From: Bacteroidales bacterium
GTDB taxonomy: Bacteria; Bacteroidota; Bacteroidia; Bacteroidales; UBA932
Assembly: GCA_015060405.1 (NCBI GenBank)
Contig: SUYN01000001.1
Location: 62,001-126,000, forward strand
DNA: 64,000 bases
Reading direction: 5' to 3'
Shown here: positions 41,374 to 51,504 of the stretch, piece after piece
Position numbering within the stretch: position 1 is the first letter of the stretch
Layout: the number at the start of each line of letters is the position of its first letter
The notes under the pieces: model-generated
Told to the model about the DNA's origin: nothing
The model's input: only the letters and a program-made list of their open reading frames with translations
Database searches by the model: none
Made by a program: the position numbers and the translations under genes

Positions 41374-44300
41374 TCTTTCTCTTTTTACTTCTTAAAACAA
41401 ACACCGGCAGAACCAGAATAACGGCAATGACTGAGAAGACCATTCCGCCTATGGTTCCTATGGCGAAATCAAACCAGAACACTTCCTGAGGGCCGTCTGT
41501 AAGGAACGGAATCAGTCCGAGAACTGTAGAGATTACGGTCAGCATTATCGGATTGATTTTTCTGCCGAATGCCTTTACATAGCCGCGTATTCCTGTCAGC
41601 TCAGGATTATGTTGTATCACATCCTTATATGTAAGCACAATATAGATTCCGGCATTCACAACGATTCCGCAAAGCATCACGAATGCCGCAAATCCGCCCT
41701 GATCAAAAGACAGATCGGACAGGCCGAAGGTCAGGAACAGGCCGATGAATGAAATTGGTATCATAAATATCACAGCCAGCGGAAGGCGAAGCGATTCAAA
41801 GGTCATTGCAAGCACCACGAAGATCACTGCCACTATCAGGAAAATCAGCCAGGCATACTTGTCCTTGTTCTCATCCCACCAGCCTCCCTGTGGATTATGC
41901 GCCTTATAGCCTATCGGAAGAATCTCATCATTCATATGTTCCACAGCCTTGTCGATTACTCTTTTAGACAGTTCATAACTGCCGATGAAATCAAAACAAA
42001 CATTTATCTCGTATGACTGATGACTCTTGCTGATACTTACTCCCGAAAGCCTTTTCTCAATGCTTCCTATATCCTGTAAAGGTGCAGCCACATCGCCCGT
42101 GCTTACCGGAGTGTGAAGAACGTGCCAGTAGTCATACTTCTCGATCTCGGATGAACGTAGTACGACCTCGGTCATCTCACCCTCCGTATTGACAGAGGAT
42201 ATTGGACTGTCATAGAGTTGCGAAGCAAGTGCGGAATAATACTGATAAGGATTGATGTCAGCCACGGCCATTCGTTCGAAGTCGTATTCCATATTGAACT
42301 CTGTCTTTGGCCGTCCGTTCCATCCCGCGCCCCACACCTCAGCCCCAGAGACTCTTCGGTTCTGCGACAGATGCTCTACAAGGTATTCAGCATATCGCTT
42401 CAACTCCTGATAATTATATCCCTTGAGAGTGATTCTGTGTGACTTGTAATTTGTCACAATGTTGTTATTGAATCCATTGTCATCTATGCCATATATCGAC
42501 CAGTTCGCACCACCGAAGTTTATTGCCATTGAAGTCACCAAGGCCTTAAGCTGTGACGGGAAGGCAGTGTTTTCATACTCCGGTTTGAATTCCACGGTGA
42601 TGGAGGCATTAGAATATGATGAAACATCTGTAGTGAACACCTTTATCTCATCAAATCCTGCAAGATAGTTCTCCATTGACTTCACCACCTCATTCAACTG
42701 ATGTACGGTGCATCCCTCAAGCATTCCTGCATTGATGTGCAGAGTCTTCTGCTGAGGTTCACGATAGAAGTTCGATCTTCCAAGCGCTCTGTAAAATGCT
42801 CCGAAAGAAGATCCAGCAATCTTGTCAATCGTCTGCCTATTGTCAGCATACGGTCTCCAGGAAACAACTTTCTCCACACCCTTCTGCCAAAGGTTCTTAT
42901 CATTCTTCTTCTCCATTTGTGCCGCTGTAGGAAGCACACATAGCGGCAGACCAAAAGCAAGAATGAACACGACAACATATACCCATCTGTGTCTCAGTCC
43001 CCATCCTATATATCTTCCATAACGTCCGGCACGTCTTGCCTGACGTCTGCGCTTTCTCATTGACGATACAGAAGCCGAAGTCTGCACCGGAAGATAATCC
43101 ATCAGAGCAGGAATGAACAGCCACGACACAACAAGAGAGACTGCAAGATTAAGCGAAATGACCCAGATGAAGTCCTTCAGGTTTGCCTTCTCGCTCTCCG
43201 GCAGAAGCAGGACCATCAGCAGGGCTGCAATCGTCGTCCCTACGGCGGCGACCAGAGAAGGGAAAGCCTTCCTGTCGCGGAAATGGGCATAATGATCTAT
43301 CATCACGATAGAAGTGTCTATCACGATACCCAAGGATACGGTTATTCCGGCAAGGGTGTATATATGTATGCTGATACCGGCAAATGCATATATAGCAAGG
43401 GCTATCAGCAGGTTCACCGCAAGAGTCAGGACTATTATGAGCATATATCTCCACGAGCGGCTCACGACAAAGACGAACAGCAGGAGAATCAGTATGCATA
43501 GACCCGTACGAAGATATATCTTGTCAAGCTCTCCCGACACATATTCGGATGAATCGTATGCTATGCCTGCGGTAATCTCTTCCGGAAATCCACGTTGGAG
43601 TTCCAGCATCGTCTCGCGGACATCCTCTGTAACAGTCAGAAGGTTCACATCACCGGCAACTCCGACTGAAAGGGTGATGGTGTTCAGTCCGTTGACTCTG
43701 TAGTATGATCCTGGGAGCGACTCCTGATATTTCCAGTGAGCCACATCACGCAAATGAACGATCCTTCCCTCTGAATTCTTCACAGGTATGCTTCCGAAAT
43801 CGTCCCCCTCGTTCATCGAAGCAAGCCTTACGGCCATAGTTTCATTCCCTACATCGGATAATCCTATTAAAGTTTCGGAATATGCGCTCCTGAATGCTTC
43901 TGCAATGTCTGATGGGCTCACTCCTGCCGATGCGGTCTTGGCTGCGTCAAAGGTAATCACCCAGTGATATGGCGTCGCACCATAAAGCGACACATTGTCC
44001 ACTCCCTTTACTGCGGAGATTTCCGGCATTACGTGTTCACGGACATATTTCTCGATCTCCTGCGAAGGCAGGCTTCCTTTTATCAGATAGGAAATGGCAG
44101 TTGAAGACCTTTGTCCCTGGGCATTATGAGAGATGGATGGATAGGATACACCGTCAGGAAGTTCCGGGTATATGTTTCTTATGGCTGAGGCAAGTTCGAG
44201 ACGGGCAGAAGCCATATCTGTGCGCTTGCTCAGATTCACGGAAGCGCTTCCATATCCGAGCGATGATACCGACGACGTTCCTGTACAGCCTGTCAGACGT

Positions 44301-44503
44301 GCCATAATACCCTCTATCTTCGAGGTTACTTCAGCCTCCACGATCTCAGGGGAAGCACCTGGGTATGAGAATGACACAGTAATCGTTCTGCCCGGGAGAG
44401 AAGGCTTGTACTGAATATTGAGCATAGGAAGCGTGGCTATGCCGATCACCGACAGCACAGCCATCACCAACAACACCGAGAATGATGAAATCCTCCTACT
44501 CAT
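41357..44503 (-). CDS. RND-family efflux permease, second of two
   Basis: 1048 residues from the ATG at 44503, which overlaps the previous RND gene by 8 bp (ATGAGTAG). An HAE1/CusA-type inner-membrane pump: N-terminal segment SRRISSFSVLLVMAVLSVIG, periplasmic porter loops, and membrane segments such as SLGIVIDTSIVMIDHY and FAAFVMLCGIVVNAGIYIVL. The usual TM4 acidic pair is seen as a single D in IVIDTSI. It carries a MSKRR-rich cytoplasmic loop (SSMRKRRRQARRAGRYGRY). Two RND proteins in tandem with one adaptor suggests a heteromultimeric pump. Confidence 0.92.
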   Translation of the reverse strand: MSRRISSFSVLLVMAVLSVIGIATLPMLNIQYKPSLPGRTITVSFSYPGASPEIVEAEVTSKIEGIMARLTGCTGTSSVSSLGYGSASVNLSKRTDMASARLELASAIRNIYPELPDGVSYPSISHNAQGQRSSTAISYLIKGSLPSQEIEKYVREHVMPEISAVKGVDNVSLYGATPYHWVITFDAAKTASAGVSPSDIAEAFRSAYSETLIGLSDVGNETMAVRLASMNEGDDFGSIPVKNSEGRIVHLRDVAHWKYQESLPGSYYRVNGLNTITLSVGVAGDVNLLTVTEDVRETMLELQRGFPEEITAGIAYDSSEYVSGELDKIYLRTGLCILILLLFVFVVSRSWRYMLIIVLTLAVNLLIALAIYAFAGISIHIYTLAGITVSLGIVIDTSIVMIDHYAHFRDRKAFPSLVAAVGTTIAALLMVLLLPESEKANLKDFIWVISLNLAVSLVVSWLFIPALMDYLPVQTSASVSSMRKRRRQARRAGRYGRYIGWGLRHRWVYVVVFILAFGLPLCVLPTAAQMEKKNDKNLWQKGVEKVVSWRPYADNRQTIDKIAGSSFGAFYRALGRSNFYREPQQKTLHINAGMLEGCTVHQLNEVVKSMENYLAGFDEIKVFTTDVSSYSNASITVEFKPEYENTAFPSQLKALVTSMAINFGGANWSIYGIDDNGFNNNIVTNYKSHRITLKGYNYQELKRYAEYLVEHLSQNRRVSGAEVWGAGWNGRPKTEFNMEYDFERMAVADINPYQYYSALASQLYDSPISSVNTEGEMTEVVLRSSEIEKYDYWHVLHTPVSTGDVAAPLQDIGSIEKRLSGVSISKSHQSYEINVCFDFIGSYELSKRVIDKAVEHMNDEILPIGYKAHNPQGGWWDENKDKYAWLIFLIVAVIFVVLAMTFESLRLPLAVIFMIPISFIGLFLTFGLSDLSFDQGGFAAFVMLCGIVVNAGIYIVLTYKDVIQHNPELTGIRGYVKAFGRKINPIMLTVISTVLGLIPFLTDGPQEVFWFDFAIGTIGGMVFSVIAVILVLPVFVLRSKKRKNEYHV

Positions 44504-47500
44504 CCTTTCTTCTGTAAATCGAATAATAAAGCGCAGGCAGCACAAACAGACTCACAAGAGTACCCACGGTCATACCGACGATGATCACAATCGACATCGG
44601 ATACTGAAGGGCATCACCCATATTACCCCTGCTGAGGAACGGGCACACCGCCAGAATCGTCGTAAGCGAAGTCATTATGATGGCCTTCATCCTTCGGCTG
44701 CTTGCCTCGGTCACGGCCTGTCTGAGGGCATAGCCTTCCTTCCTCATCCTGTTGATAGTGTCTATCTTCAGGATAGAATCATTGATCACGATACCGCTGA
44801 TGACTACAAGGCCTATCATCGACATCAGATTGATGCTCAATCCCATAATCCACAAAACAAGCAGAGACGCGAAAACGTCCACTACTATCTCCGACAGGAT
44901 TATCACAGGCTGCAGGAGAGATTCGAACTGAGATGCAAGAATCAGATAGAGCAGCACAACCGCTATGATCAGAACCAGAAGAAGTTCCATCACCATCTTT
45001 CTGTTCGAGAACCACGAGCCGCTGTAACTTACCTCATAGCCGTCATCCTCACTCACTACGGAATCCACTGCTGCTATCACTTCAGGAACATTATCCACAT
45101 CCAGCGACACAGGATAGTAGTTACCCTCAGCCCCGGACACCACAGTCTTGAAGTCCTCTATATATGTCTGACGCATCAGTTCCGCTACAGGGATCCTCAC
45201 GCCATCCTTGACGATGAACTTTTCTGACAGGATCTCCGCAAGGCTACCTGCATCATCTCCGGTAAGAACCGGGATTGTCCTTGTACCCTGAACGATGGAA
45301 AAGAGCCTGTTTTCATTAAGGGAGTTCCTGAGAACAGATGACAGCTCCGAATATGATACATCATACAATGTCATCATCTGCGGATCGGCAATGAAAAGAG
45401 CATCTGTCTTGACAGAAACATCCTCTATGTGGACTCCGGGCAGTTCATCCCTGACCGCACCCAGAAGACCGCGCAGTCCCTCCACTTCAAGACGAGGAAG
45501 TGACGCCGGCCTTATTCTGGCGACAAGAGGAGCCTCGCTGTCAGCGAAGACTGCATCAAAGATATTTCCCGAGACCTCAAATCCATATACAGCCGAAGGA
45601 TACTTCTCAGAAACAGCCTCTGCCATTACCGTCTTGACCTCTTCCAAAGCACCCATATCCTCGCAGCTCACATAGATCGAAGTCTCTCCTGTACCAAGTT
45701 CTCCGCTATGACCGAGAATGAACCTCTGCATTCCCACCATCGATGTGGTCTGAAGACATTTCTCTCTTATCATATCTTCCAGAAAGACCACCCTGCGCTC
45801 ATTCTCGTCAATGCTTATCTGCTCGTTCCAGTCGATCGTCATTATCGTCTCCGTATAGGTCATCTCCGGAAGTCTTTCCTTAGGCATCAATGCAAAGCAG
45901 ACCACGATTCCCGCAATGGACACAGCAAGGATACTCCAGGCAACGACTCGATGATCTATGAACCATCCCATAACCTTCTCGTCCCATCGGCGCAGAGGCT
46001 CATCAAAGGATATGCGCTCAAGCAGTGGGTTTGCACGGAAGGACGGAAGTTTGCGATACCACCAGTAGTAATAGACAGGAATAACGGTAAGGGTGACGAC
46101 ATAAGATGTCAGCAGGACAATCGTTACGGCCATTGCCTGGTCGAAGAAGAGTTCTCCGGCAATTCCGCTGACGAAGACAAGAGGAATGAACACAGCACAG
46201 GTAGTCAGGACAGAACTGAGCATTGGCCCGGCAACCTCCTTGGTGCCTTCAATGACTGCATCCCTCAAAGTATCGCCCCGCTGCCATCGTCCGGTGATAT
46301 TATCCACAAGGATGATGGTGTTGTCCGCCATCATTCCCACTCCAAGAAGAAGACCTGAAAGAGATATTATGTTGATCGAGAGTCCCATCACATAGAATAC
46401 GGCCATCGAGAAGATCAACGCCACGGGCATCGTCAGCGACACAAGCGCAGGGGAACGGAAATCCTTCATAAAGAAGAAGATCACAAGGCAGGCAAGGATG
46501 ATTCCTGCGACGATGTTCTGCACCAGGTTGTTGATCGAATACTCCAGCAGCTGGGTCTGGTCTCTTGTCACGGTGAACCTTATCTGAGGATACTCGTATG
46601 AGAAGTTTCCCATCATTGTATCCATACTCTTTCTCAGGTCAGCCATCCTCGCATCACTCTGCTTGATCACAGCCATACACACAGCCCTTTTCCCGTCAGA
46701 ACGGACAAGTCCCGTCTTCTTGGCCGGCTGCTGCTCCACGCTTGCGATGTCCTTTATCTGCATCACCCTGCCCCCGGTTCTGAACCAGATGTTCGAGATA
46801 TCCTCGCAGGTGGCAACGCTCGAAAGGAACTTCACATTATACCTATACTGACCGTCGTGGATGGTAAGCGATCCGAGGTGGATGTTCGACGAGTTTACGA
46901 TATTCTCGAACTGAGCCTGTGTCAGTCCCAACTGATCCAGTTTCCTTTGGTCAGGTATTATCATTATCTGATCATCCACATAACCGCTTACATCCACCAT
47001 AGCCACCTCTTCCTGCTGTTCAAGACGCTTGCATATCACGTCCTGCGCGAAGCGGCTCATCTGATTGAACGCCTCTTCAGTATCCTCTACAGGGGTCATA
47101 TTTATGTAGAACGCCGGGATATCAGTTGCGCTGGCCTTCAACACCTTCGGACGGTCTATATCAGGAAGAGAAGACATACACCTGTCAATCTTTTCGTTCA
47201 CCTCCACAAACACATAGTCCATATCCGACCCGTGGCTGAATGTAAGCCTGATCGTACCGGATCCGTCACGGGATTCGGTCGTGATATCTTCCACTCCGTT
47301 CACCTGCATCAGCTGTTGGCGCAGTGTCTTTATGACGCTTTCATCCATCTCGCGTGCAGACATCTGAGATGAAACTGCTTGAACGGTTATATAAGGGATA
47401 TCCACATCCGGAATCAGCGACACAGGCAGAAGCCTCGTGCTCACAATTCCGAGCACGACTACCACCAGCATCATCATAGTCACGGAAATCGGTCTGTCCA

Positions 47501-47516
47501 ACAGGGTCTTTAGCAT
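44496..47516 (-). CDS. RND-family efflux permease, first of two
   Basis: 1006 residues, full length for the family. N-terminal segment PISVTMMMLVVVVLGIVSTR, porter domain with MQVNGVEDITTESRDGSGTI, and LSGLLLGVGMMADNTIILVD (the TM4 region with Asp) and, in the second half, LMSMIGLVVISGIVINDSIL. It is preceded by the adaptor (4 bp gap) and overlaps the second RND gene. With TolC (50.0-51.5 kb) it forms a tripartite export system. The substrate may be a peptide product of this cluster; this is inference from neighbours. Confidence 0.94.
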   Translation of the reverse strand: MLKTLLDRPISVTMMMLVVVVLGIVSTRLLPVSLIPDVDIPYITVQAVSSQMSAREMDESVIKTLRQQLMQVNGVEDITTESRDGSGTIRLTFSHGSDMDYVFVEVNEKIDRCMSSLPDIDRPKVLKASATDIPAFYINMTPVEDTEEAFNQMSRFAQDVICKRLEQQEEVAMVDVSGYVDDQIMIIPDQRKLDQLGLTQAQFENIVNSSNIHLGSLTIHDGQYRYNVKFLSSVATCEDISNIWFRTGGRVMQIKDIASVEQQPAKKTGLVRSDGKRAVCMAVIKQSDARMADLRKSMDTMMGNFSYEYPQIRFTVTRDQTQLLEYSINNLVQNIVAGIILACLVIFFFMKDFRSPALVSLTMPVALIFSMAVFYVMGLSINIISLSGLLLGVGMMADNTIILVDNITGRWQRGDTLRDAVIEGTKEVAGPMLSSVLTTCAVFIPLVFVSGIAGELFFDQAMAVTIVLLTSYVVTLTVIPVYYYWWYRKLPSFRANPLLERISFDEPLRRWDEKVMGWFIDHRVVAWSILAVSIAGIVVCFALMPKERLPEMTYTETIMTIDWNEQISIDENERRVVFLEDMIREKCLQTTSMVGMQRFILGHSGELGTGETSIYVSCEDMGALEEVKTVMAEAVSEKYPSAVYGFEVSGNIFDAVFADSEAPLVARIRPASLPRLEVEGLRGLLGAVRDELPGVHIEDVSVKTDALFIADPQMMTLYDVSYSELSSVLRNSLNENRLFSIVQGTRTIPVLTGDDAGSLAEILSEKFIVKDGVRIPVAELMRQTYIEDFKTVVSGAEGNYYPVSLDVDNVPEVIAAVDSVVSEDDGYEVSYSGSWFSNRKMVMELLLVLIIAVVLLYLILASQFESLLQPVIILSEIVVDVFASLLVLWIMGLSINLMSMIGLVVISGIVINDSILKIDTINRMRKEGYALRQAVTEASSRRMKAIIMTSLTTILAVCPFLSRGNMGDALQYPMSIVIIVGMTVGTLVSLFVLPALYYSIYRRKDE

Positions 47517-47520
47517 AACC

Positions 47521-48606
47521 TTACTTCTTTAACTGTACCTTTGATCCGTCTGCAAGGTTAAGATTGCCCTTGACGATCACCTTGTCCCCCTCATTGAGTT
47601 TCGCGCCTCTGTCGGCGTTGGCTGTCACCACGTGCGAATCTCCGTTTGAACGTATGATGTTCACGTATGTCCAATGTGCGACACCGTCATCGGTATATGT
47701 GAACAGCACATCAAGATTGTCACGTACAACCACGGCACTTCTCGGCACTACCAGCTGCCCCGGCATCATACGCTCCACGATCACCTTCACATTCATACCG
47801 TCGATCAGCGACCCGTCATTACGGACAGTGGCACGGACCGCAATCTGTCCGTTCTTGTCAACGGTCGGGTTTATCTCGCTGACCTTGCCTGTCACTGACT
47901 TGGACGGATCGGCAAAAGGGATTACCCGAACCTGAAGACCTTTCTCCAGAAATGCATACTCAGATTCCATCACCGAGAAATCGACATCGAGACTGCTGTC
48001 ATCAATCACGGTACAGAACGGATCGGACGTGTTCCTATCGTACTCCTTAAGTTTCAAGTCAGCGACCTTTCCGCTGTAAGGCGCCTTAAGAACAGCCCCT
48101 TCATAATCCAATCTAGCTCTTTCAAGGCTGTTCCTCGCCGAGGTGTAGCCCGAACGCATCTTCGCCATAGCAAGGATGTTATCCGGCACACTTGCAGTAT
48201 CTTTGGCCGCATATCCCTGACCGGCAAGAACATCGTAAAGTTCTAGTTCCGCCTTTTCCAAAGCAATCAGAGCAGCTTTCAGAGAAAGTTTGAGATCCGG
48301 CCTGGCAAGTTCCGCGATCACGCTTCCTGCAGAGACTCGTCCTCCATTGACCACATTCAGTTCCGACACGACGCCACTGCTTCCGAACGACAGAGAAGCC
48401 CTGCGTCCAGCCTTAAGCTTTCCGTTAGACAGCAACTGATGGGCGAAATCCGTCTTCTCAAGAGTAACGACTTCCACCTCATTCACCTCCGGTACAGCAA
48501 CAGCTTTTCCGTCCTTCAACTCATCAGAAGTAGTATTGCCACAGGCCGCAATTGCTATTGCTGTACCTGTAGCTATCATTATATTTAAAAAGTATCTCAT
48601 CTCCAT
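47521..48606 (-). CDS. Periplasmic adaptor (membrane fusion protein) of RND pump
   Basis: 361 residues. Lipoprotein signal with lipobox IAIAACGNTT (Cys ~22), so it is tethered to the inner membrane. HlyD/AcrA-like barrel-hairpin layout: VEVVTLEKTDFAHQLLSNG, lipoyl half motifs RVSAGSVIAELA and VLKAPYSGKVADL, then a beta-barrel (KGLQVRVIPFADPSK). The hairpin between the two lipoyl halves is short. It links the RND permeases to TolC. Gap to RND1 is 4 bp. Confidence 0.94.
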   Translation of the reverse strand: MEMRYFLNIMIATGTAIAIAACGNTTSDELKDGKAVAVPEVNEVEVVTLEKTDFAHQLLSNGKLKAGRRASLSFGSSGVVSELNVVNGGRVSAGSVIAELARPDLKLSLKAALIALEKAELELYDVLAGQGYAAKDTASVPDNILAMAKMRSGYTSARNSLERARLDYEGAVLKAPYSGKVADLKLKEYDRNTSDPFCTVIDDSSLDVDFSVMESEYAFLEKGLQVRVIPFADPSKSVTGKVSEINPTVDKNGQIAVRATVRNDGSLIDGMNVKVIVERMMPGQLVVPRSAVVVRDNLDVLFTYTDDGVAHWTYVNIIRSNGDSHVVTANADRGAKLNEGDKVIVKGNLNLADGSKVQLKK

Positions 48607-48618
48607 ATAATAATGCTA

Positions 48619-49704
48619 CTACAATTTGTACATAAGTATCACTGGTTCTGGGTCATTCTGTATGCAATACATTATATTTGAGTCCTCGTTTATGGCAAAC
48701 GCTTCTATTGGATTTATGAATTTATATATCCTTTTGAGATTACCATCCCAATCAAAATGATAAACTTCACGAATACGATTCATATCTTGTGTAGGTACGA
48801 TGCCAGAAGGTGGTTTCAAGCCAATATATCCAGCCCAAAAGCCACTTGATGAAGCAGAAATACTTTTATATGCAAAATGCAATGGCGTAACATAGGTCAT
48901 TGAGTTTCCATTACCCAAATTATCAGTTCGTACTGTTACTTCATATTCCTGCGGTCCTCTTATGCGCTTGATCAAATCATCTCCTTCATATAAATCTATA
49001 TAATCAATATTCTTATATGAAATTGCCATCCTGTCTCCTTCTGGAGAAAATGTAAAATCAGATTGAAGAGCTCCATTTTCTGCATCTACGTAATTTACTA
49101 CGCCGTCCTTGGGATAGGAACCGATTGTATCAATTGGTTCAAGACTTTCCGTCCACCTAACAAATCGATTGCCTGATGATGCAGATGCAAAAGTTAAATA
49201 ACCTACATTTGTTGGAGAACAATGTAAGAACTGATGAGGGAAGAATCTTGATTCAGAAAAGTGGAATTTGCGTGCTCCTGAATCATATTTCATTTTAATA
49301 ATTTTTCTTTCATTTATAGAAGATAGGAACAGGTCATCATTAAACACTACAACATCCCATAGATTTATTAGTTCGTTATTGGCACGGCCTTTCTGTATTT
49401 CTCTACAAAAGGTTCTCTTTTCAAGGTCAACAATAACTAACTGCTTAGCATCTGCTCCGTCGTTAATAATGAGAAAATTATCTTTATGGTATGATAAGGC
49501 TGTGGGAACAGCAAGAAACATATCATTAATCTCTAGAAACTCAGCCTCCATAGGGTGAAGGGTGACAATTCCTACACTATCTATTTTGAATAAGTTCTCA
49601 GTTGTGTTAGTATTCTTATTTGCATGTTCGCGTTGTCGGCACGATGATACCGACAACACGAACATTAATACTAATAAGAATCTCTTTATTAGTATTTTAT
49701 ACAT
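48619..49704 (-). CDS. 6-bladed beta-propeller lipoprotein, NVEALA partner 1
   Basis: 361 residues. Signal peptide with lipobox VLSVSSCRQ. The body is repeat-rich with strands of the 6-bladed beta-propeller type found in Bacteroidetes (SPEGDRMAISYKNIDYIDLY, REVYHFDWDGNLKRIYKF). It overlaps the NVEALA gene upstream by 8 bp, so translation is coupled. The lipobox codons carry an inverted repeat (49625-49639 / 49650-49664). Family members are often encoded with NVEALA peptides; no enzymatic motif is seen. Confidence 0.82.
   Translation of the reverse strand: MYKILIKRFLLVLMFVLSVSSCRQREHANKNTNTTENLFKIDSVGIVTLHPMEAEFLEINDMFLAVPTALSYHKDNFLIINDGADAKQLVIVDLEKRTFCREIQKGRANNELINLWDVVVFNDDLFLSSINERKIIKMKYDSGARKFHFSESRFFPHQFLHCSPTNVGYLTFASASSGNRFVRWTESLEPIDTIGSYPKDGVVNYVDAENGALQSDFTFSPEGDRMAISYKNIDYIDLYEGDDLIKRIRGPQEYEVTVRTDNLGNGNSMTYVTPLHFAYKSISASSSGFWAGYIGLKPPSGIVPTQDMNRIREVYHFDWDGNLKRIYKFINPIEAFAINEDSNIMYCIQNDPEPVILMYKL
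49625..49664 (-). promoter_or_regulatory. Hairpin over the lipobox codons (partner 1)
   Basis: TGTTCGCGTTGTCGG (49625-49639) against CCGACAACACGAACA (49650-49664): 14 of 15 pairs, 10-base loop. Flanking AATAAG/CTTATT stretches can extend it. It lies about 60 bp after the NVEALA stop codon, over the end of the signal peptide. Confidence 0.65.
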
Positions 49705-49948
49705 AGATAATTTTTTTGCTCATATTTGTACATGGCACATCTTGTCCAGTAGAAGATTTAACCAAACATACACCTCCATACCACATATAACAATACTCTT
49801 GGCAGTCTGCTGAGGGGGTTTCTAATTGAGCCAAAGCTTCTACATTTGCATCAAACAAAAATGATGAATGGTTTGAGGTAGATCTCAAAACTACCAGAGC
49901 GGAGGCAATAATTGCTACCGCAGAAATAAGAACATAAATTCTTTTCAT
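49697..49948 (-). CDS. NVEALA-domain small peptide 1
   Basis: 83 residues from ATG 49948: MKRIYVLISAVAIIASALVV is a membrane/signal segment, then FLFDANVEALAQLE, the family hallmark. The C-terminal part carries four cysteines (DCQEYCYMWYGGVCLVKS, PCTNM). NVEALA proteins are short exported Bacteroidetes proteins of unknown function. Here it sits between TolC and its own beta-propeller partner. A start at 49972 is less likely since the signal peptide begins at 49948. Confidence 0.85.
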   Translation of the reverse strand: MKRIYVLISAVAIIASALVVLRSTSNHSSFLFDANVEALAQLETPSADCQEYCYMWYGGVCLVKSSTGQDVPCTNMSKKIIYV

Positions 49949-50015
49949 ACAATTAAAAATTAAGTTTAACATTAATATGATAGGGCACTCTCCCTTATAT
50001 GTTATTTTACTTTAG

Positions 50016-51485
50016 CTAGTTTATCATTTCATTAAAGTCAATATCCAGATCCCTACCCTTGATGAAATCATACAAGGTGTATTGTCTTAAAGTGTAATAG
50101 TACTCCCAGAAGTTGCTCACATCAGTGATGTATTTCTGAAGGGCAGTGTCGTTTTCCGACTGAGCGGTATTAAGTTCCATCACGCTTGCCTTGCCACTAC
50201 GGAACTTTTCCATCATCAGTTCATATCTCTCCTGTGCAATCAGCATCGCCCTCTTAGATACCGAGCACTGATGTCTCTGATTGTTGAACTGCCCGACTGC
50301 CATAAATATCTGACGACGGAAATCATTCTCGGACTGCTGTACCTGTGCTCTCACGACCTCTTGTGCAGCCTTTGCCTTCTGTACCTTGCCCTTGCCAAGC
50401 CCCCAGTCGAAGATAGGCACGCTGAAAGACAGACCGACAACTTCTTGATCAAGCAGATCTGAATACACTCCACCAAAATCAGGTGCAGTCTGAGACAATC
50501 CGAAACGTGCATTCAGAGACATTGATATTCCTCTCGAAGCCTTGGCCTGTGCGACCGCAGCCTCTGCATTCAGAAGATTAATTTCGTTATCAAGATGGAA
50601 AGTTGAGTTCTCCAGAGCCTTGGCCATCACCAGATCATAATCCATATACACATCCGGAAGATTTTCCTCCAAAACAGGAGTTATCTCATATGACTCATCA
50701 TATCCAAGAACGGAGTTCAACACCATTTGAGCCTCACGGACCGCAACGGCAGTCTCATTAATGGATATGCTGTCATTGAGCATTCGGAGTTCCAGCTGCA
50801 GGAGTTCATCTCTGGTCACAGATCCTAACATCTGACGTTCTCTTGCTACGCTTAGCATCTTCCCAGTATTGGCATAGTTGCTGGTTGCGATGTCATTGTT
50901 CATCCTTGCCAGAATAAGAGAATGATATGCTCGCACCGTATTGATGGTGATCAGCTCCATAGACTCCATATACTGCCGCTTACCCTTCTCATACTCCTTT
51001 GGCTCGATCTTCTTGTCCCATTTGAACTGATTATATGTAAAGAGCGGCTGATAATACGACACAGTAACAGGCTGGGAATACCAGGTCAGGCTCTTATCCA
51101 TACCGAACTGATCTATACGGGACAGATCCGAATATACCGACAATGTACCTCCTGTGAACGTCAGATTCTGCGAAACCTGAAGACCGAGGCTGTTCTGAAG
51201 GTTATATGAATTCACATACTGAAAACTACCATCCTCATAACTCTGCATCAGCGTCAGTGACCTGTCAAAGTTCATAAGTCCTCCATACAGATTGAATGAC
51301 GGTAACCTGCTCGCCTTATATGAGCGATAAGCCCAATAAATCGAGATAAATGACTGCCTAGCCTCTTTTGCCTCGACAGACTGTTCTCTTGCAATACAGA
51401 TAGCATTGGACATATCTACTTCCTGACCGATTCCGTCATAGGCTATCAGCACAAGTATAGGTATTAAGAAACTGCTCAATTTCAT
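50016..51485 (-). CDS. TolC-family outer membrane efflux protein
   Basis: 489 residues from ATG 51485: signal MKLSSFLIPILVLIAYDGIG, then two OEP-type repeats, with the central RRQIFMAVGQFNNQRH and end FRSGKASVMELNTAQSENDT. The start at 51521 is rejected because it overlaps the upstream stop and puts 12 residues before the signal. It forms the outer membrane channel for the two RND pumps and the adaptor. Confidence 0.92.
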   Translation of the reverse strand: MKLSSFLIPILVLIAYDGIGQEVDMSNAICIAREQSVEAKEARQSFISIYWAYRSYKASRLPSFNLYGGLMNFDRSLTLMQSYEDGSFQYVNSYNLQNSLGLQVSQNLTFTGGTLSVYSDLSRIDQFGMDKSLTWYSQPVTVSYYQPLFTYNQFKWDKKIEPKEYEKGKRQYMESMELITINTVRAYHSLILARMNNDIATSNYANTGKMLSVARERQMLGSVTRDELLQLELRMLNDSISINETAVAVREAQMVLNSVLGYDESYEITPVLEENLPDVYMDYDLVMAKALENSTFHLDNEINLLNAEAAVAQAKASRGISMSLNARFGLSQTAPDFGGVYSDLLDQEVVGLSFSVPIFDWGLGKGKVQKAKAAQEVVRAQVQQSENDFRRQIFMAVGQFNNQRHQCSVSKRAMLIAQERYELMMEKFRSGKASVMELNTAQSENDTALQKYITDVSNFWEYYYTLRQYTLYDFIKGRDLDIDFNEMIN

Positions 51486-51504
51486 ATTTTGTATATCATA
51501 GGTT